From positions 3,727,001 to 3,791,000 of the forward strand of contig NZ_JAQFII010000001.1 of the NCBI RefSeq assembly GCF_029504575.1: a DNA stretch of 64,000 nt. The letters are read 5' to 3'. Below are positions 1 to 8,492 of the stretch, piece by piece. The notes beneath the pieces are model-generated. The model was given only the letters and a program-made list of their open reading frames with translations, had not been told where the DNA came from and did not search any database. How positions within the stretch are numbered: position 1 is the stretch's first letter; each line of letters starts with the position of its first letter. Origin of the DNA: Streptomyces sp. SPB162 (lineage in GTDB: Bacteria > Actinomycetota > Actinomycetes > Streptomycetales > Streptomycetaceae). A program made the translations under genes and the position numbers.

Positions 1-717
1 ACTGTGCGGCACGCTGGCGCTGAATGAAGCAGCCCACAGATACGGGGTCCCCATGGCTGGCTCGGCCCACGCCTGCCAGCCCATAGCCTCCTGCTCCTTC
101 ACCTCGGCTGTCAGTGCGCGGGGGTCGGCGTCCTGGATGAAGGGCGGCACCTCGCCGAGACTGATGCGAGCAGTGAAGGTGGGGTGCATTGCCGCCGTCT
201 GGGGCTGTTCTGCGTCGCGGAACCAGCCGTGCGCGGTGACCGCATCGAGGACCACCCCGGGTCCGGCGGACGCAAGAGTGGGCTGGCCGCATGCGTCGAG
301 TGCGAGGAGAAAATCGGCGATGATTTCACCCGGGACGTCACGGGTGAAGTAGGCGGACCAGTTCGCGAGAGGGCTGCTCGCGTCCGAGCGGGCAGAGACC
401 TGCCACGCGATCGGCAGCCCACCGAGGTAGAACGGCTCGTCCGGCAACACCCACTGCGCCCACCGAAGAGCATCGGGACTGATGTGCAGGACCGTGCTGC
501 GCAGCACCTGAAGGTCCTCCAGCGGCTCATCGAGCTCACGCCGCCCTCGAACGACTGTCAGGCTCGTCCAGCCAAAGCCGGCAAGGTTGTCCGCGACGGC
601 ATCGTAGGGACGACCGTCGTCACCGGCCAGGTGTCGGGGGCCGGCCCAGTACGTGGGAAGGACGCCGGTCGCGAGGGACGGATCGAACGGGAAATGCGGA
701 TTCAGGAACGCCTCCAT
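1..717 (-). CDS. DUF317 domain protein, 3' end cut by window edge
   Basis: The reading frame starts at an ATG (717) and runs without a stop off the left edge, giving at least 239 residues. The sequence has the rhythm of the Streptomyces DUF317 family: an N-terminal segment with AGDDGRPYDAVADNLAGFGW, then WQVSARSDASSPLANWSAYF and DVPGEIIADFLLALD, and a second partial repeat near the edge (WQAWAEPAMGTPYLWAASFS). The family is usually about 250-300 residues and is common on integrative elements and plasmids of actinomycetes; its molecular role is unknown. It is transcribed in the same direction as the synthetase operon but separated from it by about 330 bp, so it is probably a separate unit. Only the family assignment is supported. 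Confidence 0.7.
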   Translation of the reverse strand, partial: MEAFLNPHFPFDPSLATGVLPTYWAGPRHLAGDDGRPYDAVADNLAGFGWTSLTVVRGRRELDEPLEDLQVLRSTVLHISPDALRWAQWVLPDEPFYLGGLPIAWQVSARSDASSPLANWSAYFTRDVPGEIIADFLLALDACGQPTLASAGPGVVLDAVTAHGWFRDAEQPQTAAMHPTFTARISLGEVPPFIQDADPRALTAEVKEQEAMGWQAWAEPAMGTPYLWAASFSASVPHS

Positions 718-1046
718 GCAAATTGAAATGGGCCCATCGACCACCGACGCAGCGAGCGAAGGCGGCCTGAAGATCTCTGGGAGGTCGTTTACCTTGACAT
801 GCCTTATCCCATGTGGCCAGTCTTTCTGCGCTCTTCCTTGTCTGCCTCCAGCGAACTCCTCGCTTCCGAAGAGCTCGGCAGTCGATGGCTATTCAGAGGT
901 GGTTCGATACCGGTCCGAGAGCGGCCGTTGCGCCGCGATCACGCACCTGCCCTGGATATACGAAACTGCAGACAGATCCCGGCATGAGCCACGAGAGCTA
1001 CAACAGGGCCGCCCTGGCAGGCGCTCACTTCATTTCGGAATTCTCT
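718..1046. other. Intergenic stretch without a convincing gene
   Basis: This 329-bp gap lies between the start of the DUF317 gene and the 3' end of the AlaRS-like gene. Open frames exist on both strands but none has a ribosome binding site together with a protein-like composition. It presumably holds the terminator of the upstream operon and the promoter of the DUF317 gene, but no clear hairpin or promoter hexamers were recognised. Confidence 0.4.
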
Positions 1047-2054
1047 TCAGCTGTCCAACTCCTCCTCAATCGCCATGGCCACCGCCGGCCATGGAACATT
1101 CGGCTCGCCGAAAAGGCGCCAATAGCGGTAGGACGCACGCACCAGGGAGCTGACGCCCAACCTCGCCACAGCAGGGTCGATCGCTCCGATGACCCGGCGA
1201 GTGATCCCGCCGGCCCCTCGCGCGGCGGGGCTGACGCCGTGCGCGAGAAGAAGAGTGGCCGTGCGGACGGCGTCGAGTGTCGCCGGTGGCACATGGGTCG
1301 CGAACCTGCCGAAGACGAGGTCCACCCACTCAAGCCGCGTCAGCGCCCAGGCCAGACGTTCCAGCCCGGTGCCGAGGTCTACCGCCATGCGCTCAGGGTT
1401 GTCGGCGTTCCACAGGAGAACGATGTCGCCGAGAGGCAGGTCGAGGTGGTCGAAGCGAAGAGTGATACCCACGACTTGCCGGCGGTGCCAGGCCAAGAGC
1501 TTGCCGTGAACGCTGATGTGGCGCGCGTGGAAGCCCAAACTCGACAGCACGCTGAGCCAGCCGTCCAAGATCGTCCCGAACTCGTCCAGGCACTGGATCG
1601 GCTGGACTTGGGAGACGTTGACGAATGAGGTCAGAAAGCCGGCCTGGAGGTCCCCCGACGCGTCACGCCGCCCGGTGAAGCGGACGACAGGTTGGGGCAG
1701 GAAGCCGCTGCGGTACGTCAGTGGGCGACCGTCCTTGAGGAGGGGGTCAAGGGCTTGGACAGCCGAGATCATCAGCTCGGTCTCCCGGCCCCACCGAAGG
1801 GGCAGACAGGCGGCCTGCGGGACGCCCTGCGCCGCGAAACCCGCCTTCAGCACCGCCAGCAGCTCCTCCCACGACGGGGGGCGGCGAGGCGGGCAGTACG
1901 GAGAGCCTCTGTGTGCGTGCTCGATCCTGATCCGACCGGCAGAAGAAGTGAACTCCCATTGTGGCCCGAGCACTTGTCGCAGCACGGCAGGTATTTGGTT
2001 CCCCCGTGAGGATGACTCCCCGAGCACGTGTTCCCGAGTCCTGTCCGTCAGCAT
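1047..2054 (-). CDS. Short alanyl-tRNA synthetase-like protein
   Basis: This 335-residue protein resembles the class II catalytic core of AlaRS rather than the full enzyme of about 870 residues. The clearest signature is DLGTGLERLAWALTR, which matches the motif 3 region of AlaRS (TGMGLERL). Upstream are VRFTGRRDASGD and AGFLTSFVNVSQVQPI. No editing or C-Ala domain follows, so it cannot be a normal AlaRS. It may activate or bind an amino acid for a biosynthetic purpose, or be a regulatory paralogue. Its ATG overlaps the stop of the glycosyltransferase gene, so it is the last gene of a coupled operon. The AlaRS relation is my reading of motifs; catalytic competence is untested. Confidence 0.5.
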   Translation of the reverse strand: MLTDRTREHVLGESSSRGNQIPAVLRQVLGPQWEFTSSAGRIRIEHAHRGSPYCPPRRPPSWEELLAVLKAGFAAQGVPQAACLPLRWGRETELMISAVQALDPLLKDGRPLTYRSGFLPQPVVRFTGRRDASGDLQAGFLTSFVNVSQVQPIQCLDEFGTILDGWLSVLSSLGFHARHISVHGKLLAWHRRQVVGITLRFDHLDLPLGDIVLLWNADNPERMAVDLGTGLERLAWALTRLEWVDLVFGRFATHVPPATLDAVRTATLLLAHGVSPAARGAGGITRRVIGAIDPAVARLGVSSLVRASYRYWRLFGEPNVPWPAVAMAIEEELDS

Positions 2055-3070
2055 GGCCGTGTCGACATCGCCGTGAAGTGGCGGGCTGGATCGAAGCGTT
2101 GCATCCCGATTTCCTGGACCTGCGTGTGGTCAAGGTCCTCGGCTTCTTCGATCGCCCGAGCGAGAAGTCCTGCGGCCATCTCATCGTCCAGGTTGGGGTC
2201 GCCCACCGTGATCACCCCGGTCTGATCGCACAGGGCCGCCTCGGCGCATGTTCCCCCGCGCCACGTGAGCGCGGCCATGGGAGTGCCGGCACGGAGGGAC
2301 TCGCCGAAGACTGCGGCGCCAGCCTCCACATACGTCCGGGCGTAGGTGTAGACGAAGACGGAGGCATCGCGGATAGCGGCGGTCTTGGCGGGGCCGCCGA
2401 GCTCGCCCACCCATTTCACGTGGCTCGCACTGAAGAGGCGCTCGTGGTGTCGCACGTACGCCTCATCAAAGACGGGCCCGACGATCTGTATTCGGCGGCC
2501 GAGCATCTGGGCGGCGCGGACGGCGATGTGCGGAGCCTTCTCCTCATCTATGCGGCCGAGCCACACGAGGTCGCTGCCGGCCACAGCCGGAGGTTCGTCC
2601 TCGTCCAGGCCGAGGTGGACAGCAAGTTCAGGCGCAGGCTGGTAGTCCGCGTACCGCTCGATCATCTCGGGCGAGTAGCAGTAGAGGCGTGACCGCCTGC
2701 CGTCGAAGGCGGTGCTGGTGTGGTGGAAGACGGGTGAGTGCTGGAACGTGGCGACGTCGCATTCCAGCGCGTTCCAGGTGCGGGTCCAGGCGGGCAGCGA
2801 GGGGTACTCGTGCCCCACGACCAGGAGGTCGTATCCGGCGCTCCGCAGCTCGCGCTCGGCGAGTGATCCTGCGGTGATGTCTTCCAGGCGGTCCGGCTTA
2901 CGGACCCAGTCGGGCTCCAGGTCCGCGAGCCAGCCCGGCCCGAGGAGGTGTACGTCGGCGCCTGCGACACGGGCGCCTACGGCGACCGCCCACAGCCATC
3001 GTTCGATCCCGCCGTACCCGGCGGGTGGAAAGGCGTAGCTACCAGGGAAGTCGCAGACGCCGACGAGCAT
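2048..3070 (-). CDS. Glycosyltransferase, GT4-like
   Basis: This 340-residue protein has a two-lobed GT-B layout. The N-terminal lobe opens with a glycine-rich acceptor loop (FPPAGYGGIERW) and the C-terminal lobe has DLVWLGRIDEEKAPHIAV, the usual start of the nucleotide-sugar binding domain of GT4 enzymes. It continues with FGESLRAGTPMAALTWRG, matching the ExxxxGxP signature around the retaining-enzyme catalytic glutamate. It would transfer a sugar from a nucleotide donor to an unknown acceptor in the cytoplasm. It starts 1 bp after the stop of the seryl-tRNA synthetase gene and overlaps the AlaRS-like gene, so translation is coupled. Within the cluster it suggests a glycosylated small molecule, though the acceptor cannot be read from sequence. 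Confidence 0.75.
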   Translation of the reverse strand: MLVGVCDFPGSYAFPPAGYGGIERWLWAVAVGARVAGADVHLLGPGWLADLEPDWVRKPDRLEDITAGSLAERELRSAGYDLLVVGHEYPSLPAWTRTWNALECDVATFQHSPVFHHTSTAFDGRRSRLYCYSPEMIERYADYQPAPELAVHLGLDEDEPPAVAGSDLVWLGRIDEEKAPHIAVRAAQMLGRRIQIVGPVFDEAYVRHHERLFSASHVKWVGELGGPAKTAAIRDASVFVYTYARTYVEAGAAVFGESLRAGTPMAALTWRGGTCAEAALCDQTGVITVGDPNLDDEMAAGLLARAIEEAEDLDHTQVQEIGMQRFDPARHFTAMSTRPC

Positions 3071-3071
3071 C

Positions 3072-4364
3072 TTATGCCTCCGGTGTTCCGTCCGCCGAGA
3101 TACGGCGGAAGCCGAGGTACGGGAAGAGAGATTCGGGAAGGACGAGGGAGCCGTCCTGCTGCTGGCACTGTTCGAGGAGCGCGGCCACGGTGCGGCCGAT
3201 GGGGAGGCCGGAGCCGTTGAGCGTGGCGACGAGCTTGGGCTTGCCGTCCTCGCCTCGGGTGCGGATGTTCGCGCGGCGGGCCTGGAAGGTGCCGAAGTTC
3301 GAGATCGAGGAGATCTCCCGGTAGGTGTTCTGGCTGGGGATCCAGACCTCGATGTCGTAAGTGAGCTGGGCGGAGAAGCCTGTATCGCCTGCGGCCAGCT
3401 TGACGACGCGGTAGGCGAGGCCGAGCTCCTTCAGGCACGCCTCGGCGTGGCCGACCATCGTGTCCAGCGTGGCGTCGGCGTCCGCGGGGTCGACCATCCG
3501 GACGATCTCGACCTTGGCGAACTGGTGCTGCCGGATGAGGCCCCGGGTGTCACGGCCGTAGGAGCCGGCCTCGGAGCGGAAGCACGGCGTGTGCGCGGTG
3601 AGGGCCATGGGCAGCTCGGCCGGCGGGATGATCTCGTCGGCGTAGAGGTTGGTCAGCGGTACTTCGGCGGTCGGGATCAGGAACAGTTCGCGGTCGGCCA
3701 CACCGGTCTTGAACAGGTCCTCCTCGAACTTCGGCAGCTGCCCGGTGCCGGTCATCGTCTTGCGCGTGACCAGGTAGGGGACTGCATGCTCGACGTATCC
3801 GTGGCGGCGGGTGTGGATGTCGAGGAAGAGGGTCGCCAGTGCCCGTTCCAGGGCGGCGCCCGCACCACGGGAGACCACGAACCGGGGGCCCGACAGCTTC
3901 GTCGCCCGGCCGAAGTCGAGGATGCCGGTGCTCTCACCGAGGTCGACGTGGTCCTTCGGCTCGAAGAGGAAGGACGGCGGGGTGCCGACGCGCCGGACCT
4001 CGACCGCGAACTCGTCAGAGTCGCCGTCCGGGGCCGAGTCGTCGGGCAGGTTCGGGATGCTGAGCAGCAGATCGCGCAGCTCTTCCTGGCTCTGCTCCTG
4101 GCCGGCCTCAATCTCGCGGACCTGGTCCTTGAGCTCGCGGGCGCGCTCCTTCAGCTTGGAGATATCACCGCCCTGCTTGGCCGTCTGCTGGACTTCGCTT
4201 GCCACCCGCTTGGCCTCCGCCCGCAGCTCGTCGGCTGAGCGGATGCTCTGGTTGCGCCGCGACTGGAGGTCTTCCAGCCGGGACAGGTCCAGGGAGTAAC
4301 CGCGACGAGCGAGCCGACGAACCGCTTCGGCACCCATCTCAATGAGGGCGCGGGCATCATGCAT
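3072..4364 (-). CDS. serS: Seryl-tRNA synthetase paralogue
   Basis: This is a complete SerRS of 430 residues. It has the N-terminal helical coiled-coil tRNA-binding arm (about residues 25-105, rich in Glu, Lys and Arg), class II motif 2 (FRSEAGSYGRDTRGLIRQHQ) and motif 3 (LNGSGLPIGRTVAALLE). It charges tRNA-Ser with serine using ATP. The ATG at 4364 was chosen because it overlaps the end of the phosphatase gene (ATGCATGA) and matches the normal SerRS N-terminus; a longer frame upstream lies in the phosphatase gene. A SerRS inside an accessory operon is unlikely to be the housekeeping copy. In known actinomycete clusters such paralogues either supply Ser-tRNA for biosynthesis (VlmL of valanimycin) or give resistance to a SerRS inhibitor (AlbC-type). 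The role here is inference. Confidence 0.92.
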   Translation of the reverse strand: MHDARALIEMGAEAVRRLARRGYSLDLSRLEDLQSRRNQSIRSADELRAEAKRVASEVQQTAKQGGDISKLKERARELKDQVREIEAGQEQSQEELRDLLLSIPNLPDDSAPDGDSDEFAVEVRRVGTPPSFLFEPKDHVDLGESTGILDFGRATKLSGPRFVVSRGAGAALERALATLFLDIHTRRHGYVEHAVPYLVTRKTMTGTGQLPKFEEDLFKTGVADRELFLIPTAEVPLTNLYADEIIPPAELPMALTAHTPCFRSEAGSYGRDTRGLIRQHQFAKVEIVRMVDPADADATLDTMVGHAEACLKELGLAYRVVKLAAGDTGFSAQLTYDIEVWIPSQNTYREISSISNFGTFQARRANIRTRGEDGKPKLVATLNGSGLPIGRTVAALLEQCQQQDGSLVLPESLFPYLGFRRISADGTPEA

Positions 4365-5073
4365 GAGGAAGATCCTTTTTATCCAGCGAGCGGGGTGGGG
4401 ATGCAGAATCGACGGTAGCAACCGTCGAGCCCCCGCTGATCCGCAATATCGTCGCATCACCGTCGCCGGCAGGTTCTTGGTGAGCGCTCGCGTCAAGATC
4501 GTCCAGCAGCGTCGTGATCAGGATCGGGAGCTCGTCGTCGGGTATGGCGACCGGCTCGACGTATGGAGCCTCCGGGAAGAACAACGGCATCCGGTCGTTC
4601 GCAGAGCGGCTCTGGTGCCATAGCAATACAGAGACCAGCAGCCCGTGGCTGACGAGTACACGGGGGCCAGGGTGATTCAAGGCGGCGAGGACCCCTGAGA
4701 GCATCCTGCGGATGCCCTCGCTCTGCGATTCCGTGGCGCCGGGTGGACGTCGGCTCGCGCCCTGGCTGTCGAGCCATACCGCATATTCCAGAAACGGGCT
4801 GCTCTCGAATTTCCCGTAGTCGAGTTCATTCAACCGGGCGTCGACGACCAGTTCGGCCGCCGGAACGCCCATCAGCAGGAATGCCGTCTGCTGGGCTCGT
4901 GGGAATTCGCTGGCCAGCCACGTCGCCACGGCATGCAGAGGCAGGGTCGCCCAGGCACGGCTCAAGGACTGCCGACCTTCATCGTTGAGCTGGATGGGCT
5001 TGGCCGGGTCGCCATTGACGAGGTACCGCTTGCTGTAGTTCGTCTGGCCATGGCGAACGATGTAGGAGATCAC
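4357..5073 (-). CDS. Histidine phosphatase family protein
   Basis: This 238-residue protein has the branch signature VRHGQTN at residues 6-12, whose histidine is the phosphorylated nucleophile, and the second histidine motif LVSHG about two thirds along. The family removes phosphate from sugars, small metabolites or proteins through a phospho-histidine intermediate. It sits between an APH-type kinase (4-bp ATGA overlap upstream) and SerRS (8-bp overlap downstream). A kinase and a phosphatase in one operon suggests that a phosphorylated intermediate or a reversibly phosphorylated, self-protected product is handled. The C-terminal 40 residues are low in recognisable features. Confidence 0.85.
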   Translation of the reverse strand: MISYIVRHGQTNYSKRYLVNGDPAKPIQLNDEGRQSLSRAWATLPLHAVATWLASEFPRAQQTAFLLMGVPAAELVVDARLNELDYGKFESSPFLEYAVWLDSQGASRRPPGATESQSEGIRRMLSGVLAALNHPGPRVLVSHGLLVSVLLWHQSRSANDRMPLFFPEAPYVEPVAIPDDELPILITTLLDDLDASAHQEPAGDGDATILRISGGSTVATVDSASPPRSLDKKDLPHA

Positions 5074-5999
5074 GTTCCGCTCCGTCGAGTCGATGCCGAG
5101 AGGTCGGAGAGCACTTCCGTCATCCGCGGCGCTCTCGGATCGCCGGTCTCCGCGTAGAAGAGGAGACCGTCAAGGGCGAGCAGGCGGCACCACCGTGCGA
5201 GTACGGGTACAGGGATCCGGGATACGCGCGAAGCAGCTGTGAGCCGACCGCTGGTCCCGTGGCCGAGGTCGTAGTAGACGGTCCAGAACGCCCAGTCGAA
5301 GGCCGGGTCGCCCAGCATGGGCAACGGGTCAATCAAGCGCGGGCGCGCCAGCCAGTCGAAGGGAACGTTCTCCCGATACAGGTCCGCGTGCAGGACCGTC
5401 GTCCGGCCCGGGTCTTCCTCAAGGTCGGCGAGAGATGGAAGCGTGGCGTCAATGAGAGGGCTCCACCGGCCGACGTCGAGGGCGTGCGCCCGCCTGCGGA
5501 TCCGGGGGAGGATTTCCCCATGGAGGTAGCCGGCCAGCCGGGGAAAACGGTTCGGTAGGTTCCTGCGCCGCCCGACGATGTGCAGGCCCTGAAGGGCGGC
5601 GGCGACCATCTGTGTCTCACGGGGTGGTCGGTCCGCACCCCCAGGCCGGCCTCCGACGAGTTCGAGGGCGGCCACTGCGAGATCGTCCGCAACTTCGAGG
5701 ACATCGGCCGTGGGTCCACCGGCCCACAAACGTAGAGCGTCTACTTCGTGGTGGTACCGGTCGGGATCGGCCCAAGCTTTGAGGACAAGTGGACGCTCGT
5801 CGAGGTCGGTCGCCACCGCGATCACCGAGGCGTGTCCGGAGTCGACGTAGCCTCTGAGCGAGAGCTTCCAGCGTTGCGCAGCCGTGGCTAAGAGATCAGG
5901 CGCTGTGTCGAGCCAGCCTTGAACTCCGAGGCCGTAATGAGCGAGCAGGCGCTGCCGACAGCCCGAGGGGATATCGCCGAACGACCGCATCGTCATCAA
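5070..5999 (-). CDS. APH(6)/hydroxyurea-type phosphotransferase
   Basis: This 309-residue protein has the APH kinase catalytic loop VLHADLYRENV and, instead of a plain DFG-like element, LIDPLPMLGDPAFDWA. The DPxP...GDPAFD pattern is characteristic of the streptomycin 6-kinase/hydroxyurea phosphotransferase branch. It should transfer the gamma-phosphate of ATP to a hydroxyl of a small molecule. The catalytic Asp and the metal-binding Asp are both present, so it looks active. Its start overlaps the stop of the SAM synthetase gene (5996-5999) and its stop overlaps the phosphatase start. It may phosphorylate a pathway intermediate or inactivate the product for self-resistance; the substrate is unknown. 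Confidence 0.8.
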   Translation of the reverse strand: MMTMRSFGDIPSGCRQRLLAHYGLGVQGWLDTAPDLLATAAQRWKLSLRGYVDSGHASVIAVATDLDERPLVLKAWADPDRYHHEVDALRLWAGGPTADVLEVADDLAVAALELVGGRPGGADRPPRETQMVAAALQGLHIVGRRRNLPNRFPRLAGYLHGEILPRIRRRAHALDVGRWSPLIDATLPSLADLEEDPGRTTVLHADLYRENVPFDWLARPRLIDPLPMLGDPAFDWAFWTVYYDLGHGTSGRLTAASRVSRIPVPVLARWCRLLALDGLLFYAETGDPRAPRMTEVLSDLSASTRRSGT

Positions 6000-7246
6000 C
6001 TCAGCACGATTCCGCCGGAGACCAGCTCGTCTGTGAGAGCCGGGAACTCGGTGAGAATCTCCGCGACCAGGGCCTGCACCTTGTCGATCTCGGCGTCGGC
6101 AGCGGAGAGACGGACGAGGATGCGCCAGGGCTCGTCGAGGCGCTGGCCCGTGGTGCTGACCAGGTGCACCTCCGCGTAGCCCGCGGTCGCCTCGTGGAGT
6201 CGGAAGGCGAGCCGTTGAGCGGCGATGTTGTACAGCTTGCCGACGTGGTAGACGGGGTTCTTGCCGTTCGCCCCCTCCAGATTCATCGGGCGCAGCGGCG
6301 TGATCAGCCCATTGACGCGGTTACCCCGACCGACGACGCCCTCGTCACCGGACTCGATGGAGCTGCCCGTGTAGGTGAGGTACAGCTCGTCCTTGTCCGG
6401 GACATCACGGGCGTTCAGCCGGAAACGAGCTTCGGCACCAGGCAGGCGAACGCCAGCCAGGCGATGGCACTCGGCCAGTACGGACTCCGCGTTGCGGACG
6501 TACTGCCCTCGGCTGCCGACCCGGCGGGACTTCTGCGGGACACACAGCACGACATCCGCACGCTCGCCATCCCAGTAGCCCATGAGCTTCACGTCCGAAC
6601 CGCACCAGGCGTGAGCTCGGGTGAAATCGCTCTCGCCGGAGAAGTGGTTGACCAGCTCCCTCACGAACGACTCGAAGGAGTTCTCCGGCGCCCAGCCGGT
6701 ACCAAGAGAGGTGTCGTTCGAGAGCCTCACGCGCCGCTCGCGGAGGTCATCGATGGAGCGCGGGCTGAACCACCGGGTCCGGTCCGGTAGCTCGTCACTG
6801 GTGAGCACCGCCCCCGGGCTGGAATTGCTGGTGATATTGAAGACGATGTCGAGACTGTCCGAGACTTCGGGAAGCCGAGCGGCGAAGAAGGACCTCACTT
6901 CCGCCTCGACGATCTCTGTGACCGGGATGGAATCGCCCCCGCACATCGGCGCGGCTCGTCCGTTGACCAGGACCCGCACAGGAGAAGTCATCCGGCCTCC
7001 CCCGTATCGGACTTCGCTGGCTCCGCCGAGGAGGGCGAGCTTGTCGAAGTTGTGGTGGAGCACGGCGCCGAAGTGGTCGACCGTGTAACGGCTGTAAGCA
7101 CGCGACAGCCGCTCCGCGAGGTGGTCGGCCAGGGTGTCCGGATGACCGAGGCCCTTGCGCTCCACAATGGTCGTCGCGCCCGGTGTGGTCATGCCGGTGT
7201 CGATGACGAGGTGGCTGTTGCCGAGGATCGTGCTGGTACGAGGCAT
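5996..7246 (-). CDS. Archaeal-type methionine adenosyltransferase
   Basis: This 416-residue protein belongs to the archaeal-type S-adenosylmethionine synthetase family (PF01941), which shows little sequence similarity to bacterial MetK. Diagnostic stretches are [40 protein letters not shown] and [18 protein letters not shown]. It makes SAM from methionine and ATP. The start at 7246 is preceded by GGGAG and gives the family N-terminus; a longer frame upstream is not needed. Streptomyces growth relies on canonical MetK, so a second, archaeal-type enzyme in an operon with a kinase, a phosphatase and synthetases points to a dedicated SAM supply or an unusual SAM-like substrate. No methyltransferase is encoded in the cluster itself, which is notable. 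Confidence 0.88.
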   Translation of the reverse strand: MPRTSTILGNSHLVIDTGMTTPGATTIVERKGLGHPDTLADHLAERLSRAYSRYTVDHFGAVLHHNFDKLALLGGASEVRYGGGRMTSPVRVLVNGRAAPMCGGDSIPVTEIVEAEVRSFFAARLPEVSDSLDIVFNITSNSSPGAVLTSDELPDRTRWFSPRSIDDLRERRVRLSNDTSLGTGWAPENSFESFVRELVNHFSGESDFTRAHAWCGSDVKLMGYWDGERADVVLCVPQKSRRVGSRGQYVRNAESVLAECHRLAGVRLPGAEARFRLNARDVPDKDELYLTYTGSSIESGDEGVVGRGNRVNGLITPLRPMNLEGANGKNPVYHVGKLYNIAAQRLAFRLHEATAGYAEVHLVSTTGQRLDEPWRILVRLSAADAEIDKVQALVAEILTEFPALTDELVSGGIVLS

Positions 7247-7325
7247 CGCGAACTCCCTTTCAAGGGTGGACAGAAGAGGATGGGCGCAGGCGTCAGCACG
7301 CCTGGACGAGCGGTGAAAAAGGGAT

Positions 7326-8219
7326 TCAGCGAGGAACGCCGGCAGCGCGGAGGAGCGCGACGGCCTGGGCGAGCGACCCGTACGCGGAAGCGGCATGTTC
7401 TTCGGCAGCGAGTTCGTAGACGGCGCGGGTGGTAACGAGGTCGATGTCCTGGGCCCGACGGCGATCGAGCCAAAGAAGCAGGCGCCAGGTGAGAACCGGC
7501 CCGCTGAACGGCAACCAGGTCACGAGATCAACCGGGATACGCCAGGGCCGGACACCCTCGTACAGCAGGTCGCGTACGAGGTGGAAGACCACGTCGGTGT
7601 AGTCGAGGACGGCTGGACCGCAGGCGCTGGCTTCCCAGTCCACGATGTGCAGGCTTTCGCCGTCGACAAGGAGGTGCTCGGGCTTGAGATCACCGTGGAG
7701 GTGAACGACCGAATATGAATCGATCGACCGGAGAGCTCTATTCAGCACCGGCCACCAAGGCAGCCGCTGGCAGCGAGAAGAGAGCTGATCAAGCAGGAAC
7801 TCACGCGGGGAAGTGAAGCCGGCCCGCTCCGCACCCCAACCTGGGCCAGGAGTGATGCCTGCACCAGGCCGATGCAGCCTGCCGCTCACGGCCACGACGT
7901 GACCGACGTACTCCTCGATCGCCGTGCGCGTACCTATCGAACAAGGCAGCCCAGGCAATTTCCCGAAGGCCGTCCAAGACCCGGCGTTGCCCTTTCCCGT
8001 GGCCAGGACGGCCGGGACCGAGATTCCCTGGCGGGCGGCGCGCTCGACCGTCGCGGCCTCGCGCTGGCGCCGGCCTTCGGGGTCGATGCCCACGTAGACC
8101 TTCAGCAATGCACTGCCGTCAGTCGCGTACCGCGTTCTGCTGTGCGGCTTGCAGAACGCCGGGCCGAATGGACCAAGACCATGCTCGACCCACGGCTCTG
8201 CCGTCTTCGTGCTGCGCAC
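7326..8219 (-). CDS. APH-type phosphotransferase
   Basis: This 297-residue protein has the APH fold signatures VVHLHGDLKPEHLLVD (catalytic loop with Asp) and HIVDWEASACGPAVLDYTDV (metal-binding Asp). It is a second small-molecule kinase in the cluster, of a different branch from the 5-6 kb protein because it uses the DWE form rather than DPxP. It is separated from the SAM synthetase gene by 79 bp and is the first minus-strand gene after the divergent regulator, so it is probably the promoter-proximal gene of the operon. The substrate cannot be predicted; phosphorylation of an antibiotic-like product or of a sugar or choline-like intermediate are both possible. Confidence 0.78.
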   Translation of the reverse strand: MRSTKTAEPWVEHGLGPFGPAFCKPHSRTRYATDGSALLKVYVGIDPEGRRQREAATVERAARQGISVPAVLATGKGNAGSWTAFGKLPGLPCSIGTRTAIEEYVGHVVAVSGRLHRPGAGITPGPGWGAERAGFTSPREFLLDQLSSRCQRLPWWPVLNRALRSIDSYSVVHLHGDLKPEHLLVDGESLHIVDWEASACGPAVLDYTDVVFHLVRDLLYEGVRPWRIPVDLVTWLPFSGPVLTWRLLLWLDRRRAQDIDLVTTRAVYELAAEEHAASAYGSLAQAVALLRAAGVPR

Positions 8220-8492
8220 CTTCTCACCTCCATCCTGTCGATTCCCAGGGCAAGCAATCTGGCCGTCAGTCCTGACGTCGTGCTTGCGTTGAGCAGGCCC
8301 AACTCCTGTCTACGCGGCGGCGCTGGACCCGGGAGATGCCATCATCTGGGTTCGCCAGGTCCTGTTCGAGGGCTCTGACAGGTCATCACAAGGACTTCTA
8401 AAGGGCTTTGTTGCCCTACCCAGGACAATTTTGCGCCGCTACGGGGACATCGCATGTCACTCTCTGACGAGAGTTCGTCCTGGAGGAGATCC
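8220..8492. promoter_or_regulatory. Divergent promoter region of the synthetase/kinase cluster
   Basis: This 273-bp gap lies between the divergently transcribed kinase (minus) and XRE-TPR regulator (plus) genes. It is the only obvious place for the promoter of the minus-strand operon and for autoregulation by the adjacent regulator. The regulator's ribosome binding site GGAGGAG lies at 8482-8488. No hexamer pair was clear enough to call. Confidence 0.45.

Noticed and set aside
4365-4496. 44-residue N-terminal extension of SerRS
   Set aside because: It lies inside the phosphatase gene and has no SerRS match; the ATG at 4364 gives the standard N-terminus.
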